Assembly (NCBI GenBank): GCA_002341315.1
Contig: DDNV01000015.1
Coordinates: 443-12,802 of the forward strand
DNA from: Cellvibrionales bacterium UBA2511
Lineage (GTDB): Bacteria > Pseudomonadota > Gammaproteobacteria > Pseudomonadales > Porticoccaceae
Length of the DNA stretch: 12,360 nucleotides
Reading direction: 5' to 3'
The notes below the pieces were generated by a model, which made no database searches, was not told where the DNA came from, and was given only the letters and a program-made list of their open reading frames with translations. A program made the translations under genes and the position numbers. Below are positions 1-7,198 of the stretch, piece after piece (the first letter of the stretch is position 1; each line of letters starts with the position of its first letter).

Positions 1-740
1 CGGTAACCGGACGGCAGCACTTGCAGCAGGGCATAACCGGTCTGGCGCGCCTCAAAGACATCGGCCACACCCACCTGCCACCCCTGGGCCAGATCCGGAT
101 GCCCCGCCAGCCTGGAGGCTGTCTCAAGCTTGGCCAGCACCAGACTCTGATCAGCCGCTGTGCGGGTGTCAAAGGTGCCCAGCATGGTAAAAGTCGACAC
201 TTTTGGTGCCTGCTGGAGCCCGTTACCCCCGGATGCAGGCACCAGCAGTGTCACCCGGTCACCCACTGACAGAGACAGTTTTTTGGCAATCTCACCCGCC
301 ATCAAAAGGCCATCGGAATGAACAGCCAGCTGCCCCATCAGGTCAGGAGAGACGAACACACCCATGAACGGATCGGCCAGAGACGGCTCCAACCCCATCA
401 CCTCCACTGGCCTGGTTTTGCCACGATGTGTCAGCATGCCCTCCAGCCGGGTAAAGGGCATCACAGCGCGGACATTCGGCTGCTGCACAAGGGTATCGCG
501 CAATTTGTCGCTCTGCTGAACTCCGCGTTCGTTAAACAATCGTATATGAGGCACTGCTGCGAGGATACGGGATTCCATTTCCCGATCGAATCCATTCATC
601 ACTGACATCACCACCACCAGCAGGGCAACGCCCATCACCAGTCCAAGGATGGCCAGCAGTGAAATAAACGACACCATCCGGTTGCCAGCACCAGAGGTAA
701 AATTACGCAATCCGATAAAGACGGTTAGGGGTCTGAACAC
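1..740 (-). CDS. lolE: Lipoprotein-releasing ABC transporter, permease subunit LolE (5' part, runs off the left edge)
   Basis: Inner-membrane subunit of LolCDE, which extracts outer-membrane lipoproteins from the inner membrane and passes them to periplasmic LolA. The reading frame is open for 246 codons from a GTG at 738-740 to the window edge; the family is about 415 residues, so roughly 60% is present. The protein begins MFRPLTVFIGLRNF, has the first membrane segment at about residues 22-48 and the family signature SVMNGFDRE (46-54), followed by periplasmic domain. The GTG is preferred over the in-frame ATG at residue 22, because that would cut into the membrane segment and lose the conserved FIGLR start. 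It lies 6 bases after the lolD stop, with a modest GGGA upstream. The stretch matching the LolC hook (around residues 165-190) lacks the PxGxxPRxxRF pattern of the upstream paralogue, which fits LolE rather than LolC. The last membrane segments are outside the window. Confidence 0.93.
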   Translation of the reverse strand, partial: MFRPLTVFIGLRNFTSGAGNRMVSFISLLAILGLVMGVALLVVVMSVMNGFDREMESRILAAVPHIRLFNERGVQQSDKLRDTLVQQPNVRAVMPFTRLEGMLTHRGKTRPVEVMGLEPSLADPFMGVFVSPDLMGQLAVHSDGLLMAGEIAKKLSLSVGDRVTLLVPASGGNGLQQAPKVSTFTMLGTFDTRTAADQSLVLAKLETASRLAGHPDLAQGWQVGVADVFEARQTGYALLQVLPSGY

Positions 741-746
741 GGCCGG

Positions 747-1466
747 CTACAATCCCTGACCCATGGAGCGGGATTCAGTGACATCCGTCAGACAACCCCC
801 GGTAAGGGAGAGCACACGATCCATCCGGGCCGCGACCTGCGCATCATGGGTGACCACCACAAAACTGATCGCCAGCTCACGATTTAATGACATCAGAAGC
901 GCCAGCACCGTCTCTGCTGTGACAGGGTCAAGGTTGCCGGTCGGTTCATCCATCAGCACACAGGCCGGGTTTCTCACCAGCGCCCGGGCAATGGCGACTC
1001 TCTGGCGCTCTCCACCGGATAGCTCAGAGGGTTTGTGATCGCAACGTGCACCCAGACCAACCCGATCGAGCATTTCCCGGGCCAGCGCCTTTGCTTCGGC
1101 AACCGGTGTTTTTGCCACCAGCAGCGGCATGGCCACATTTTCAAGTGCGCTGAACTCGCCCAGCAGATGATGAAACTGGTAGACAAACCCCAGGTGCTGA
1201 TTGCGCCAGCGAGCCCGCTTCGACTCATTCATTGGCTTCAACGCCGCCCCCATCACATTGACGAAGCCCTCATCCGGGTCATCCAGCCCACCCAGCAGGT
1301 TCAACAGCGTGGTTTTTCCGGAACCCGATGTCCCGATGATCGCAATTCTCTCACCACTGTGAACCTCCAGTGACAACCCTTTTAACACATCAATCCGCTC
1401 TATTCCCTGACGGTAGTGTCTGGCGAGGTTATCGCAGTGCATCACTGCGGTTGAATCAGTGGTCAT
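747..1466 (-). CDS. lolD: Lipoprotein-releasing ABC transporter, ATP-binding subunit LolD
   Basis: Cytoplasmic ATPase of LolCDE that powers lipoprotein release. All ABC motifs are visible in 239 residues: Walker A GTSGSGKT (45-52), Q-loop glutamine Q97, signature LSGGERQ (149-155), Walker B VLMDE with catalytic E174 (170-174), D-loop LD (179-180) and H-loop H207. The segment FVYQFHHLLGEFSALENVAMPLL (94-116) is the diagnostic LolD stretch that contacts the coupling helices of LolC/LolE. Walker A ends GKTT where many relatives have GKST, a conservative change. The start ATG overlaps the lolC stop by 11 bases, and a full GGAGG sits 9 bases upstream, inside the end of lolC. The downstream lolE start follows after 6 bases, so the three genes are one translationally tight operon. 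Confidence 0.98.
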   Translation of the reverse strand: MTTDSTAVMHCDNLARHYRQGIERIDVLKGLSLEVHSGERIAIIGTSGSGKTTLLNLLGGLDDPDEGFVNVMGAALKPMNESKRARWRNQHLGFVYQFHHLLGEFSALENVAMPLLVAKTPVAEAKALAREMLDRVGLGARCDHKPSELSGGERQRVAIARALVRNPACVLMDEPTGNLDPVTAETVLALLMSLNRELAISFVVVTHDAQVAARMDRVLSLTGGCLTDVTESRSMGQGL

Positions 1467-2700
1467 AACGCAAGGCCTCCGCCGGTAAAATCTGTCCCGC
1501 CCGATATGACGGATACAGGGTTGCCAACAGGCTTAAGCCAAAACCCAGTCCGCTTATCATCAGGACATCCTGCCACAATAGCCTGGAGGGTAGCTGGCTG
1601 ATGAAATAGACATCCGGATCAAATACCCTGAAGCCTGCCGCATATTCAACCCAGTGGACGATGTCACCAATCCACAGAGCCAGCAAGCTGCCAACAATAA
1701 CGCCACAAAGCACCCCAAAGGCACCTACGGCACTACCCTGTACCATAAAAATTCGTGAAATTGTTCCAGCCTCGACACCCAGGGTGCGGAGCACCGCGAT
1801 ATCCTGGCGTTTATCAGCCACCATCAAAATCAGGCTGGCAATAATATTAAAAGCCGCGACGGCGATAATGGCTGCCAACAACAAACTGACCACCTTCTTC
1901 TCCAGTTCTATCGCCTGGAATAAATTACCCATGTCCTCCGTCCAGGCTTTGGCTTTGAATCCGGGATCCATATCGTCATTCAATGCGGCAACAATGTCAC
2001 CGGCATCAAAGGGATCGGCAAGCCGCAACCGCACGCCCGTGACTGCGTCCCCAGTGCGAAACAGCTTCTGAGCATCCCGATAATGAACAAAGGCGAGCCC
2101 CGAATCCACCTGTGCGCCCACCTGAAACACACCAAACACACGAAACCGTTTATAGCGCGGAAAAATACCCGCCGGTGTCACATTCAGCTCGGGCAACGAC
2201 AGCACCACATAATCGCCCCGAATAACCCCAAGTGAGCGGGCAAGCAGATTACCGATAACAATGCCATACTCGCCCGGCTGGAGTAACGCCATCTCGCCCA
2301 CCATCATATGCTCACTGATCGGGCTGACCGCGTCTTCCATAAGCGGGTCTATACCCTGTATCAAAACACCCTGTCCCTGAGCATCTGAGGACAACAGACC
2401 ATACCCCTCGACGTAGGGAGCAAACGCCTCAACACCCCCGGTGAGAGTTGCATCAGCACCCAATTGCTGCCAGTTGCGGACACCGCCTTCATTAAATATT
2501 GCCGCATGGGCTACCACATTGAGAATTCGCTGCCTGATTTCGTGATCGAAACCATTCATCACCGAAAGAACCAGGATGAGGGCCGTCACACCGAGTGCCA
2601 TCGCGACAAAAGACAATAGTGATATAAAAGATACGAAACCATTTTTGCGTCTGCTGCGGATATAACGCAGACCGATAAAAAAAGGCAGGTTAGTAGTCAT
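1456..2700 (-). CDS. lolC: Lipoprotein-releasing ABC transporter, permease subunit LolC
   Basis: First gene of the lolCDE operon; 414 residues, the usual length. It has one N-terminal membrane segment (about 23-48), a large periplasmic domain, and three C-terminal segments (about 271-295, 315-346, 375-398), the MacB/FtsX-type permease layout. Family marks are FIGLRY near the start, SVMNGFD (46-52), FQAIELEKK before the second segment, AVAAFNIIASL (280-290), and the C-terminal LYPSYRA...PAEALRY. The stretch VTPAGIFPRYKRF (174-186) matches the periplasmic hook by which LolC recruits LolA, which separates it from LolE. An in-frame stop TAA lies three codons before the ATG, so no longer protein is possible, yet there is no Shine-Dalgarno before this start (TAATGCCTTCCC). 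It is divergent from the small gene at 2886, with 185 bases between the starts. I found only a poor promoter candidate for it (GATAAA at 2744-2749). Confidence 0.97.
   Translation of the reverse strand: MTTNLPFFIGLRYIRSRRKNGFVSFISLLSFVAMALGVTALILVLSVMNGFDHEIRQRILNVVAHAAIFNEGGVRNWQQLGADATLTGGVEAFAPYVEGYGLLSSDAQGQGVLIQGIDPLMEDAVSPISEHMMVGEMALLQPGEYGIVIGNLLARSLGVIRGDYVVLSLPELNVTPAGIFPRYKRFRVFGVFQVGAQVDSGLAFVHYRDAQKLFRTGDAVTGVRLRLADPFDAGDIVAALNDDMDPGFKAKAWTEDMGNLFQAIELEKKVVSLLLAAIIAVAAFNIIASLILMVADKRQDIAVLRTLGVEAGTISRIFMVQGSAVGAFGVLCGVIVGSLLALWIGDIVHWVEYAAGFRVFDPDVYFISQLPSRLLWQDVLMISGLGFGLSLLATLYPSYRAGQILPAEALRYDH
1476..1480 (-). promoter_or_regulatory. Strong ribosome binding site of lolD inside the lolC coding end
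   Basis: GGAGG on the minus strand, 9 bases before the lolD ATG and inside the last codons of lolC. It fixes the lolD start and shows that the 11-base overlap is a genuine coupled junction. By contrast lolC has no recognisable Shine-Dalgarno and lolE only a weak one. Confidence 0.8.
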
Positions 2701-2758
2701 GGGAAGGCATTAAATCGGAATCACCGGAGTCAAACAAGTGAACATTTTATCTGGCGGG

Positions 2759-2769
2759 CAAACGGTTTG
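2759..2769. repeat. 11-base odd palindrome, possible operator half of a pair
   Basis: CAAAC-G-GTTTG, a perfect odd palindrome centred at 2764, in the divergent region between lolC and the small plus-strand gene. It lies about 24 bases upstream of the candidate -35 element of the plus-strand promoter. It resembles a PurR box (GCAAACGTTTGC) with one extra central base, so PurR binding is not supported. Function as an operator is inference only. Confidence 0.4.
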
Positions 2770-2779
2770 TCTGATCTCC

Positions 2780-2790
2780 GCCAATTTGGC
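2780..2790. repeat. Second 11-base odd palindrome, 21 bases from the first
   Basis: GCCAA-T-TTGGC, a perfect odd palindrome centred at 2785, ending 2 bases before the candidate -35 element at 2793. Its centre is 21 bases, or two helical turns, from the palindrome centred at 2764. The two are not identical in sequence, so they may be unrelated; the spacing is what makes them worth noting. Confidence 0.4.
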
Positions 2791-2792
2791 AG

Positions 2793-2823
2793 TTGCACTT
2801 CCCGCATTTCAGCTTACTATAAT
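2793..2823 (+). promoter_or_regulatory. Sigma-70-type promoter of the small secreted-protein gene
   Basis: A perfect TATAAT -10 box at 2818-2823, with TTGCAC as -35 at 2793-2798 and a 19-base spacer, slightly long (TGCACT at 2794-2799 would give 18). Transcription would start near 2830 and give a leader of about 55 bases before the ATG at 2886. The -10 is convincing; the -35 is approximate. Confidence 0.55.
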
Positions 2824-2885
2824 TAAAACCGACAAAGGCAACCCCAAGCCGAGCCGCACACGCCTGAACTCTAGGGAATTTGATC

Positions 2886-3194
2886 ATGAATAAACCACTG
2901 ATACTGCTTTTTTCTGCGCTAATAAGCCTGCCTCTGGTTACGATCGCCGAACAGGTTGTTATCCCCGTTGGACAACAATCAGCGCAAAATCAGGCCATTG
3001 AAAAACCTGGTCGTGGCATCAGCAAGGACAGGGTTCGCGCTAAATTTGGTGAGCCCTTAAGCATGAAACCGGCAGTGGGAGAACCGCCGATTTCATCTTG
3101 GGAGTACCCTGAATTTCAGGTCTATTTTGAATACGAGCACGTACTTCATTCGGTACTAAAGCGCACTGAATCGGGAAATACTGCCACAGAGTAA
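2886..3194 (+). CDS. Small exported protein of unknown function, BamE/SmpA-like C-terminal pattern
   Basis: A 102-residue protein I cannot name. Residues 1-21 form a classic signal peptide: MNK, a hydrophobic core of leucines, and a likely signal peptidase I site after T-I-A at 21. There is no lipobox cysteine. The mature 81 residues hold GISKDRVRAKFGEP (45-58 region), then GEPPISSWEYPEF and VYFEYEHVLHSV. This order of helix with V..KFGEP, then W.Y, then a strand of aromatic and hydrophobic residues resembles BamE/SmpA-type small periplasmic domains; that resemblance is my inference. I chose the ATG at 2886 because AGGGA (2873-2877) lies 8 bases before it. The in-frame TTG at 2880 would leave only 2 bases to the same ribosome site. 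It is the only plus-strand gene, divergent from lolC and convergent with sthA (52-base gap). A comparable small gene beside sth occurs, as I recall, in Pseudomonas. Confidence 0.8.
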   Translation: MNKPLILLFSALISLPLVTIAEQVVIPVGQQSAQNQAIEKPGRGISKDRVRAKFGEPLSMKPAVGEPPISSWEYPEFQVYFEYEHVLHSVLKRTESGNTATE

Positions 3195-3246
3195 TACCTG
3201 TGCCACTCTGTGCCTGTGATTGTGCGGAGTTTTCCGGTTCCGGCAA

Positions 3247-4665
3247 TCAAATCACCAGTTTACGAGACTCGCGACACAACCGGTTCATCCCGTTAATAGC
3301 AGCGATCCTGTAGGCTTCTGCCATAGTCGGGTAGTTAAATGTGGTGCGGATAAAATACTCAATGGTATTGGCGTCGCCGGACTGGTTCATAATAGCCTGG
3401 CCAATATGAATAATTTCTGACGCCTCCGCACCGAAACAATGGACACCAAGGATTTCCAGCGTTTCCTGATGAAACAATATCTTTAATACGCCGACTTCTT
3501 CGCCGGAAATATGGGCACGGGCGATGTTCTTGAAGTAAGCGCGGCCTATCTCATAGGGAACCTGCTGCTCGGTCAGTTCGGACTCTGTCTTGCCAACAAA
3601 GCTGATTTCCGGAATTGTCCAGATACCGGTGGCAACGTCTTCAACGTGATATTCGCGCGCTGCCCCACACATGTGTGCTGCAGCAAACCTACCCTGGTCA
3701 TAGGCAGCACCTGCCAATGATGGCCAGCCCACCACATCGCCAGCCGCGTAAATATGCGGGACTGTTGTCTGGTAGTGCCCATTGACCTCCAGCTGACCGC
3801 GCTCATTGACAACCAGACCCAGCTCTTCCAGCCCCATATTTTTAGTATTGCCGGAACGGCCATTGGACCAGAGCAACGCTTCAGCGTGAATCCGTTTGCC
3901 CGACTTCAGTTCCATAGTGACACCGTTGTTACGGGTTTCTATATGGTCATACTCCTCATTGTGCCGAACGGTGACGTTCAGATCGCGAAGCTGATAGCTG
4001 AGTGCATCTGAAATCTCATCATCGAGAAATGACAGCAGCCCGGAGCGACTGTTCACCAGATCGACACGAGTATCCAGTCCGGCAAAAATCGAGGCATATT
4101 CACAACCGATCACCCCGGCACCATAAATAATAATATTGCGAGGTGTTCGGTCCAGACTCAAAATCGAATCACTATCAAAAATACAGGGATGATCAAAATC
4201 CACATCGTCCGGATGATAGGGACGTGAACCCGTTGCGATCAAAAAGAATCGTCCCTTAATTGTTTCACGTGTGTGGTCAGGCTGTTTGATGGAAATATGA
4301 TGAGCATCCGTAAAGCTGGCTCGCCCTAAATGGAGTTTGATACGATTGCGGGCATAATCTTTTGTACGCCCTTCTACCTGCTTCCGAATGACATCATCCG
4401 CGGATTTCATCAAATCAGGGAAGGAGAACCAACGGGGATCGCCCACTGCACGGAACATCGGCATGGTATTGAACTGCACCATGCGTCGAACTGCATGGCG
4501 CAGAGCTTTTGAAGGAATGGTCCCCAGATGGGTACAGTTACCCCCCACCATAGGCCTGTCATCAACTACTGCCACTGACCAGCCCTGCTTCACTGCGGAC
4601 ATTGCCGCACCCTCGCCTGCCGGACCACTGCCAATTATTACCAGATCATATTGATAATCTGCCAT
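3247..4665 (-). CDS. sthA: Soluble pyridine nucleotide transhydrogenase SthA
   Basis: Cytoplasmic FAD enzyme that moves hydride between NADPH and NAD+, usually draining excess NADPH. The 472 residues match the family (E. coli about 466). Visible parts: N-terminal FAD motif GSGPAG (12-17), active-site segment [13 protein letters not shown] (41-53), ATG motif IATGS (143-147), NAD(P) Rossmann motif GAGVIG (182-187), second FAD motif YAAGDV, and the C-terminal dimerisation domain. In lipoamide dehydrogenase and glutathione reductase the active-site segment carries two cysteines (CxxxxC); here the second is threonine (C44...T49), as expected for SthA, which lacks the redox disulphide. The ATG is supported by GGAG at 4675-4678, 9 bases upstream. 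It is a single gene with 142 bases upstream, so it probably has its own promoter. The only candidate is an extended -10, TGTGATAAT at 4733-4741, without a clear -35. Confidence 0.97.
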   Translation of the reverse strand: MADYQYDLVIIGSGPAGEGAAMSAVKQGWSVAVVDDRPMVGGNCTHLGTIPSKALRHAVRRMVQFNTMPMFRAVGDPRWFSFPDLMKSADDVIRKQVEGRTKDYARNRIKLHLGRASFTDAHHISIKQPDHTRETIKGRFFLIATGSRPYHPDDVDFDHPCIFDSDSILSLDRTPRNIIIYGAGVIGCEYASIFAGLDTRVDLVNSRSGLLSFLDDEISDALSYQLRDLNVTVRHNEEYDHIETRNNGVTMELKSGKRIHAEALLWSNGRSGNTKNMGLEELGLVVNERGQLEVNGHYQTTVPHIYAAGDVVGWPSLAGAAYDQGRFAAAHMCGAAREYHVEDVATGIWTIPEISFVGKTESELTEQQVPYEIGRAYFKNIARAHISGEEVGVLKILFHQETLEILGVHCFGAEASEIIHIGQAIMNQSGDANTIEYFIRTTFNYPTMAEAYRIAAINGMNRLCRESRKLVI

Positions 4666-4721
4666 GCTTTAAAACTCCAGATTCATGGGTTGTATATTCG
4701 GTAACACAAATTGACTACCAC

Positions 4722-4743
4722 ATCACAACCCCATTATCACAAC
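4722..4743 (-). repeat. Octamer direct repeat upstream of sthA
   Basis: GTTGTGAT occurs twice on the minus strand (4736-4743 and 4722-4729), 14 bases apart, within the gap between ppiD and sthA. The first copy overlaps the only extended -10-like sequence I see for sthA. It could be a regulator site or chance; no family is recognised. Confidence 0.25.
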
Positions 4744-4807
4744 ACCTCCAAGACGACCGTTATAAACCATAGCGCGTGAGACGAACGCGGGTGATCGGTA
4801 CACCCAT

Positions 4808-6685
4808 CTAGTATTTAGATGCGATATCTGCCCGTTCAACCAACAGGGTCTCATACGCCTGGTAATCGCGACTGGCCGCCGTCAGGGCAACGGTTGTGGA
4901 AAGCACCTGCTTCTGCTCAGCACTCAGCTTGTCGAAGTCTCCCTCGGTGACCCGGGTCAGGGACACAATCACGTGATCGCCATTGGCAAGTGCCAAATCA
5001 CTGACGACGGCGCTATCCGCAGGCTCTGCCAAGGAAAAAACCCACTGGCGAATCTCTTCGTTGAGTTTGCCACTAAAACGCTTTGTGCTCAGATTAACCC
5101 GCCACTGGAGCGACTCCTGCTTGGCGACTTCTTCAATTGACTCACCCCCTTTAACACGGGCGACCAATATCTCAGCACGCTCCATCAATTGACGGTCCGC
5201 ACGCTCTTTCTTGAGAATCTGCTCGATACGAGGCCTGACTTCAGCCAAGGGTTTGAGACGCGAAGGAATTCGCTCCCGAAGAGACAGAACCACCACGTGA
5301 TCATCTGCCAGATCAAGCACTTCACTGGTAAGACCTTTCTCCAGAACCGGCTCGCTGAATGCAGCCGTGATGACCTGTGGCTTACCCGCTATACCGTCAC
5401 CACCATTGCGGCTGAATGGTTCGGTAACCTGCAATGTCAGATCAAGTCTATCGGCAACACTTTCGAGGGAGGAGGCATTGTAGGAGAGATCCTTGAGCTC
5501 CTCAATTCTCTCTGGCAGCAATTCCAGTGCCAGCTGCCGCTGAAGCTCACGCCGGATACCCGGCTCAATATCATCTCGGCTGGGCAACTCAGCTTTTTTT
5601 TCTGCCAGCAGTTTGACCAGATGGACACCGAGCTCGGTTTCTACCGGACCAGAAACCTCACCGACAGAGAGACTGTCCAGCGCCACACTCAATGGTTCCG
5701 GCAGATCGCCTCTTTGCACAAAGCCCAGATCACCACCCTGTTCAGCTGTGCTGTAATCTTCCGAGTGCTGTTCAGCAAGTACAGCAAACTCTTCACCGGT
5801 TTCCAGCTGCTTTTGAATGTCAGAAATTTTGTCGAGATGACTGCCGTCGTCCTGCTTCTCAAGCAGAATCTGCGCGACCTGCCGCGATTGCTTGGCACGA
5901 ACTGCGCTGATCCTGGCTTCGATCACATCGTTCACAACACTTTCTTCCACGACGACCTCCTGCACCAGGTCGTCGGGACGCAACTCCAGATACTCCACCA
6001 CCAACTGTTCGTCCGCCATAAACTGGTCTTTATTGCTCTCGTAGAAAGACTGAACTTCCTCATCAGTAATCGAAATCGCATCCAATACCGGCGCCCGGGG
6101 AATGGTCAGGTAGTAGAAATCCCGGGTTTGCTCAGTGATGCTCGCCAGCAGCTGGTTTTCCCGCTCCGTAGAAAACCCGGTATTGCTTACCCCCTGCATA
6201 AACTGGCTGTTCAACATATCTGCACGAAGCAATTTATTGTAAGAATTCGGGGTGTAACCCATCTGCCTGAGCACAAACTCATAGCGTTGGGCATCAAACT
6301 TTCCTTCCACTTGAAAATCAGGGACCTCAAGCAGCAGGCGATAAATCATTTTGTCGTCGATAGCCATGCCCTGTTCCCGAGCTGCAAGCTCAACCGCTTT
6401 CTGGCGAATAAGCTGTTGCATAACGGGGCCACGAAGCTGTTCATCGTTGATCATGGACGGGTCGAGATCTTCGTACCTGTTAAGAATCTGTTGCTTCTGA
6501 AGCGCCACGGATTGTTGCAGACGAAGCTCCGTAATGGTCTCACCATTGACGCTAGCGGCTTCTTCAACAGAACTACCGCTGAGAAAAATTGCATCCACAC
6601 CGAACAGGGCAAACGGCACAATAATAATAGCGACCAATACAATTTTGGCCGAGCCTTTGAGGTTGTCTCGAAAGTCCTGCAGCAT
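4808..6685 (-). CDS. ppiD: Periplasmic folding chaperone PpiD (parvulin-domain protein, membrane anchored)
   Basis: Inner-membrane-anchored chaperone that receives proteins leaving the Sec translocon. The 625 residues match the family (E. coli 623). A short cytoplasmic N terminus (1-13) is followed by one membrane segment (about 14-35, rich in I, V, A, F). Next come a SurA-like N-terminal chaperone region (about 40-260, with conserved VNGE...TE and LI.QK..E..A), the parvulin domain (about 266-362, from RQVAQILLE through GGDLGFVQRGD to LGVHLVKLL), and a long C-terminal chaperone region. PpiD parvulin domains often have little isomerase activity, so the chaperone role is the safer statement. 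The start matches the family opening MLQ.FRDN.KG; the ribosome site AAGAGA is modest. It follows the hupB terminator by about 50 bases and shows no good promoter of its own, so read-through from hupB is likely. A stem GGGTG/CACCC (4789-4805) overlaps the region just past the stop but lacks a U run. Confidence 0.96.
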   Translation of the reverse strand: MLQDFRDNLKGSAKIVLVAIIIVPFALFGVDAIFLSGSSVEEAASVNGETITELRLQQSVALQKQQILNRYEDLDPSMINDEQLRGPVMQQLIRQKAVELAAREQGMAIDDKMIYRLLLEVPDFQVEGKFDAQRYEFVLRQMGYTPNSYNKLLRADMLNSQFMQGVSNTGFSTERENQLLASITEQTRDFYYLTIPRAPVLDAISITDEEVQSFYESNKDQFMADEQLVVEYLELRPDDLVQEVVVEESVVNDVIEARISAVRAKQSRQVAQILLEKQDDGSHLDKISDIQKQLETGEEFAVLAEQHSEDYSTAEQGGDLGFVQRGDLPEPLSVALDSLSVGEVSGPVETELGVHLVKLLAEKKAELPSRDDIEPGIRRELQRQLALELLPERIEELKDLSYNASSLESVADRLDLTLQVTEPFSRNGGDGIAGKPQVITAAFSEPVLEKGLTSEVLDLADDHVVVLSLRERIPSRLKPLAEVRPRIEQILKKERADRQLMERAEILVARVKGGESIEEVAKQESLQWRVNLSTKRFSGKLNEEIRQWVFSLAEPADSAVVSDLALANGDHVIVSLTRVTEGDFDKLSAEQKQVLSTTVALTAASRDYQAYETLLVERADIASKY

Positions 6686-6732
6686 AAAAATCTCTTGATT
6701 TGGTTTTGTTTGGATGGATAAGGTTATTTTAT

Positions 6733-6761
6733 AAAAAAAGGCGCATCGCTGATGCGCCTTT
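6733..6761 (-). terminator. Intrinsic terminator of hupB
   Basis: On the minus strand a hairpin AGGCGCATC / GATGCGCCT (6751-6759 and 6739-6747, three-base loop AGC) is extended by two A-T pairs. It runs straight into a stretch of seven T (6733-6739). It lies about 35 bases after the hupB stop and before ppiD. This is a textbook Rho-independent terminator for leftward transcription; read from the plus strand it lacks a U run. Confidence 0.92.
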
Positions 6762-6795
6762 CAACATACAACAAAGACAAACAGCAGACGCCGTT

Positions 6796-7071
6796 TTATT
6801 TATTAACAGCGTCCTTCAGAGCTTTACCAGCTTTAAAGCTAGGTACGTTGGCAGCAGCAATTTTGATTTCTGCGCCGGTCTGAGGGTTGCGGCCAGTGCG
6901 GGCGGCACGCTGTTTAACAGCAAACGTTCCAAAACCTACCAGCGAGACCGGGTCACCTTTTTTCAGGGTACGGGTTACAGCGTCAATAGCGGCATCCAGC
7001 GCGCGGCCGGCAGACGCTTTGGAAAGATCAGCGGCATCGGCAATAGCATCAACGAGTTCAGATTTATTCAC
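6796..7071 (-). CDS. hupB: DNA-binding protein HU-beta
   Basis: Nucleoid protein that binds and bends DNA as a dimer, here 91 residues (E. coli 90). The opening [19 protein letters not shown] (helices 1-2), the core [25 protein letters not shown] (43-67), which forms the sheet and the start of the DNA-clasping arm, and the C-terminal [16 protein letters not shown] (76-91) match HU. Proline 63 in RNPQTG is the residue that intercalates in HU/IHF proteins. The sequence fits HU-beta better than IHF, as does its place between lon and ppiD. The start codon is GTG (7069-7071), set by AAGGGG at 7078-7083, 6 bases upstream. It has its own promoter (7165-7193) and terminator, so it is likely to be transcribed strongly and mostly alone. 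Confidence 0.98.
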   Translation of the reverse strand: MNKSELVDAIADAADLSKASAGRALDAAIDAVTRTLKKGDPVSLVGFGTFAVKQRAARTGRNPQTGAEIKIAAANVPSFKAGKALKDAVNK

Positions 7072-7164
7072 AATAATCCCCTTGTTATGTTAATAAGACT
7101 GTTCACCTGTAACACACGACTTTACTGCTTTCCCGCAGGCTGTGGCATGTAAGATGACTGCAAC

Positions 7165-7193
7165 GTTATACCAACCCCCCGAAAACCGGTCAA
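7165..7193 (-). promoter_or_regulatory. Sigma-70-type promoter of hupB
   Basis: On the minus strand TTGACC (7188-7193), an exact 17-base spacer, then TATAAC (7165-7170): one mismatch in each box. Transcription would begin near 7158, leaving a leader of about 87 bases. The -35 starts only 5 bases after the lon stop codon, so lon transcripts would run across it unless stopped. An AAACCG/CGGTTT dyad (7183-7200) covers the -35 and the lon stop. Confidence 0.8.
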
Positions 7194-7198
7194 GCGGT

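Noticed and set aside
2757..2771. PurR-type operator in the lolC upstream region
   Set aside because: The half-sites look like GCAAAC/GTTTGC but have an extra central base and a broken outer pair, so the consensus spacing is not met.
2880..2885. TTG at 2880 as start of the small exported protein
   Set aside because: The ribosome site AGGGA (2873-2877) is only 2 bases from this TTG but 8 bases from the ATG at 2886, which also gives a normal signal peptide.
3195..3246. Bidirectional terminator between the small gene and sthA
   Set aside because: I looked for one because the genes converge across 52 bases, but only a short CCGG-type repeat is present, with no stable stem and U run.
4789..4805. 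GGGTG/CACCC stem after ppiD as a terminator
   Set aside because: Only five base pairs around a seven-base loop and followed by GCGTTCG, with no U run on the minus strand.
5189..6721. A 510-codon open frame on the plus strand, antisense to ppiD
   Set aside because: It lies wholly over a well-supported ppiD on the other strand, has no ribosome site, and its translation (rich in H, R, Q, L) resembles no family I know. Such long antisense frames arise from codon bias in the real gene.
7095..7125. CRP site in the hupB leader (TGTG...GTGAACA)
   Set aside because: Only about half of the TGTGA-N6-TCACA positions match, and it lies downstream of the likely transcript start.
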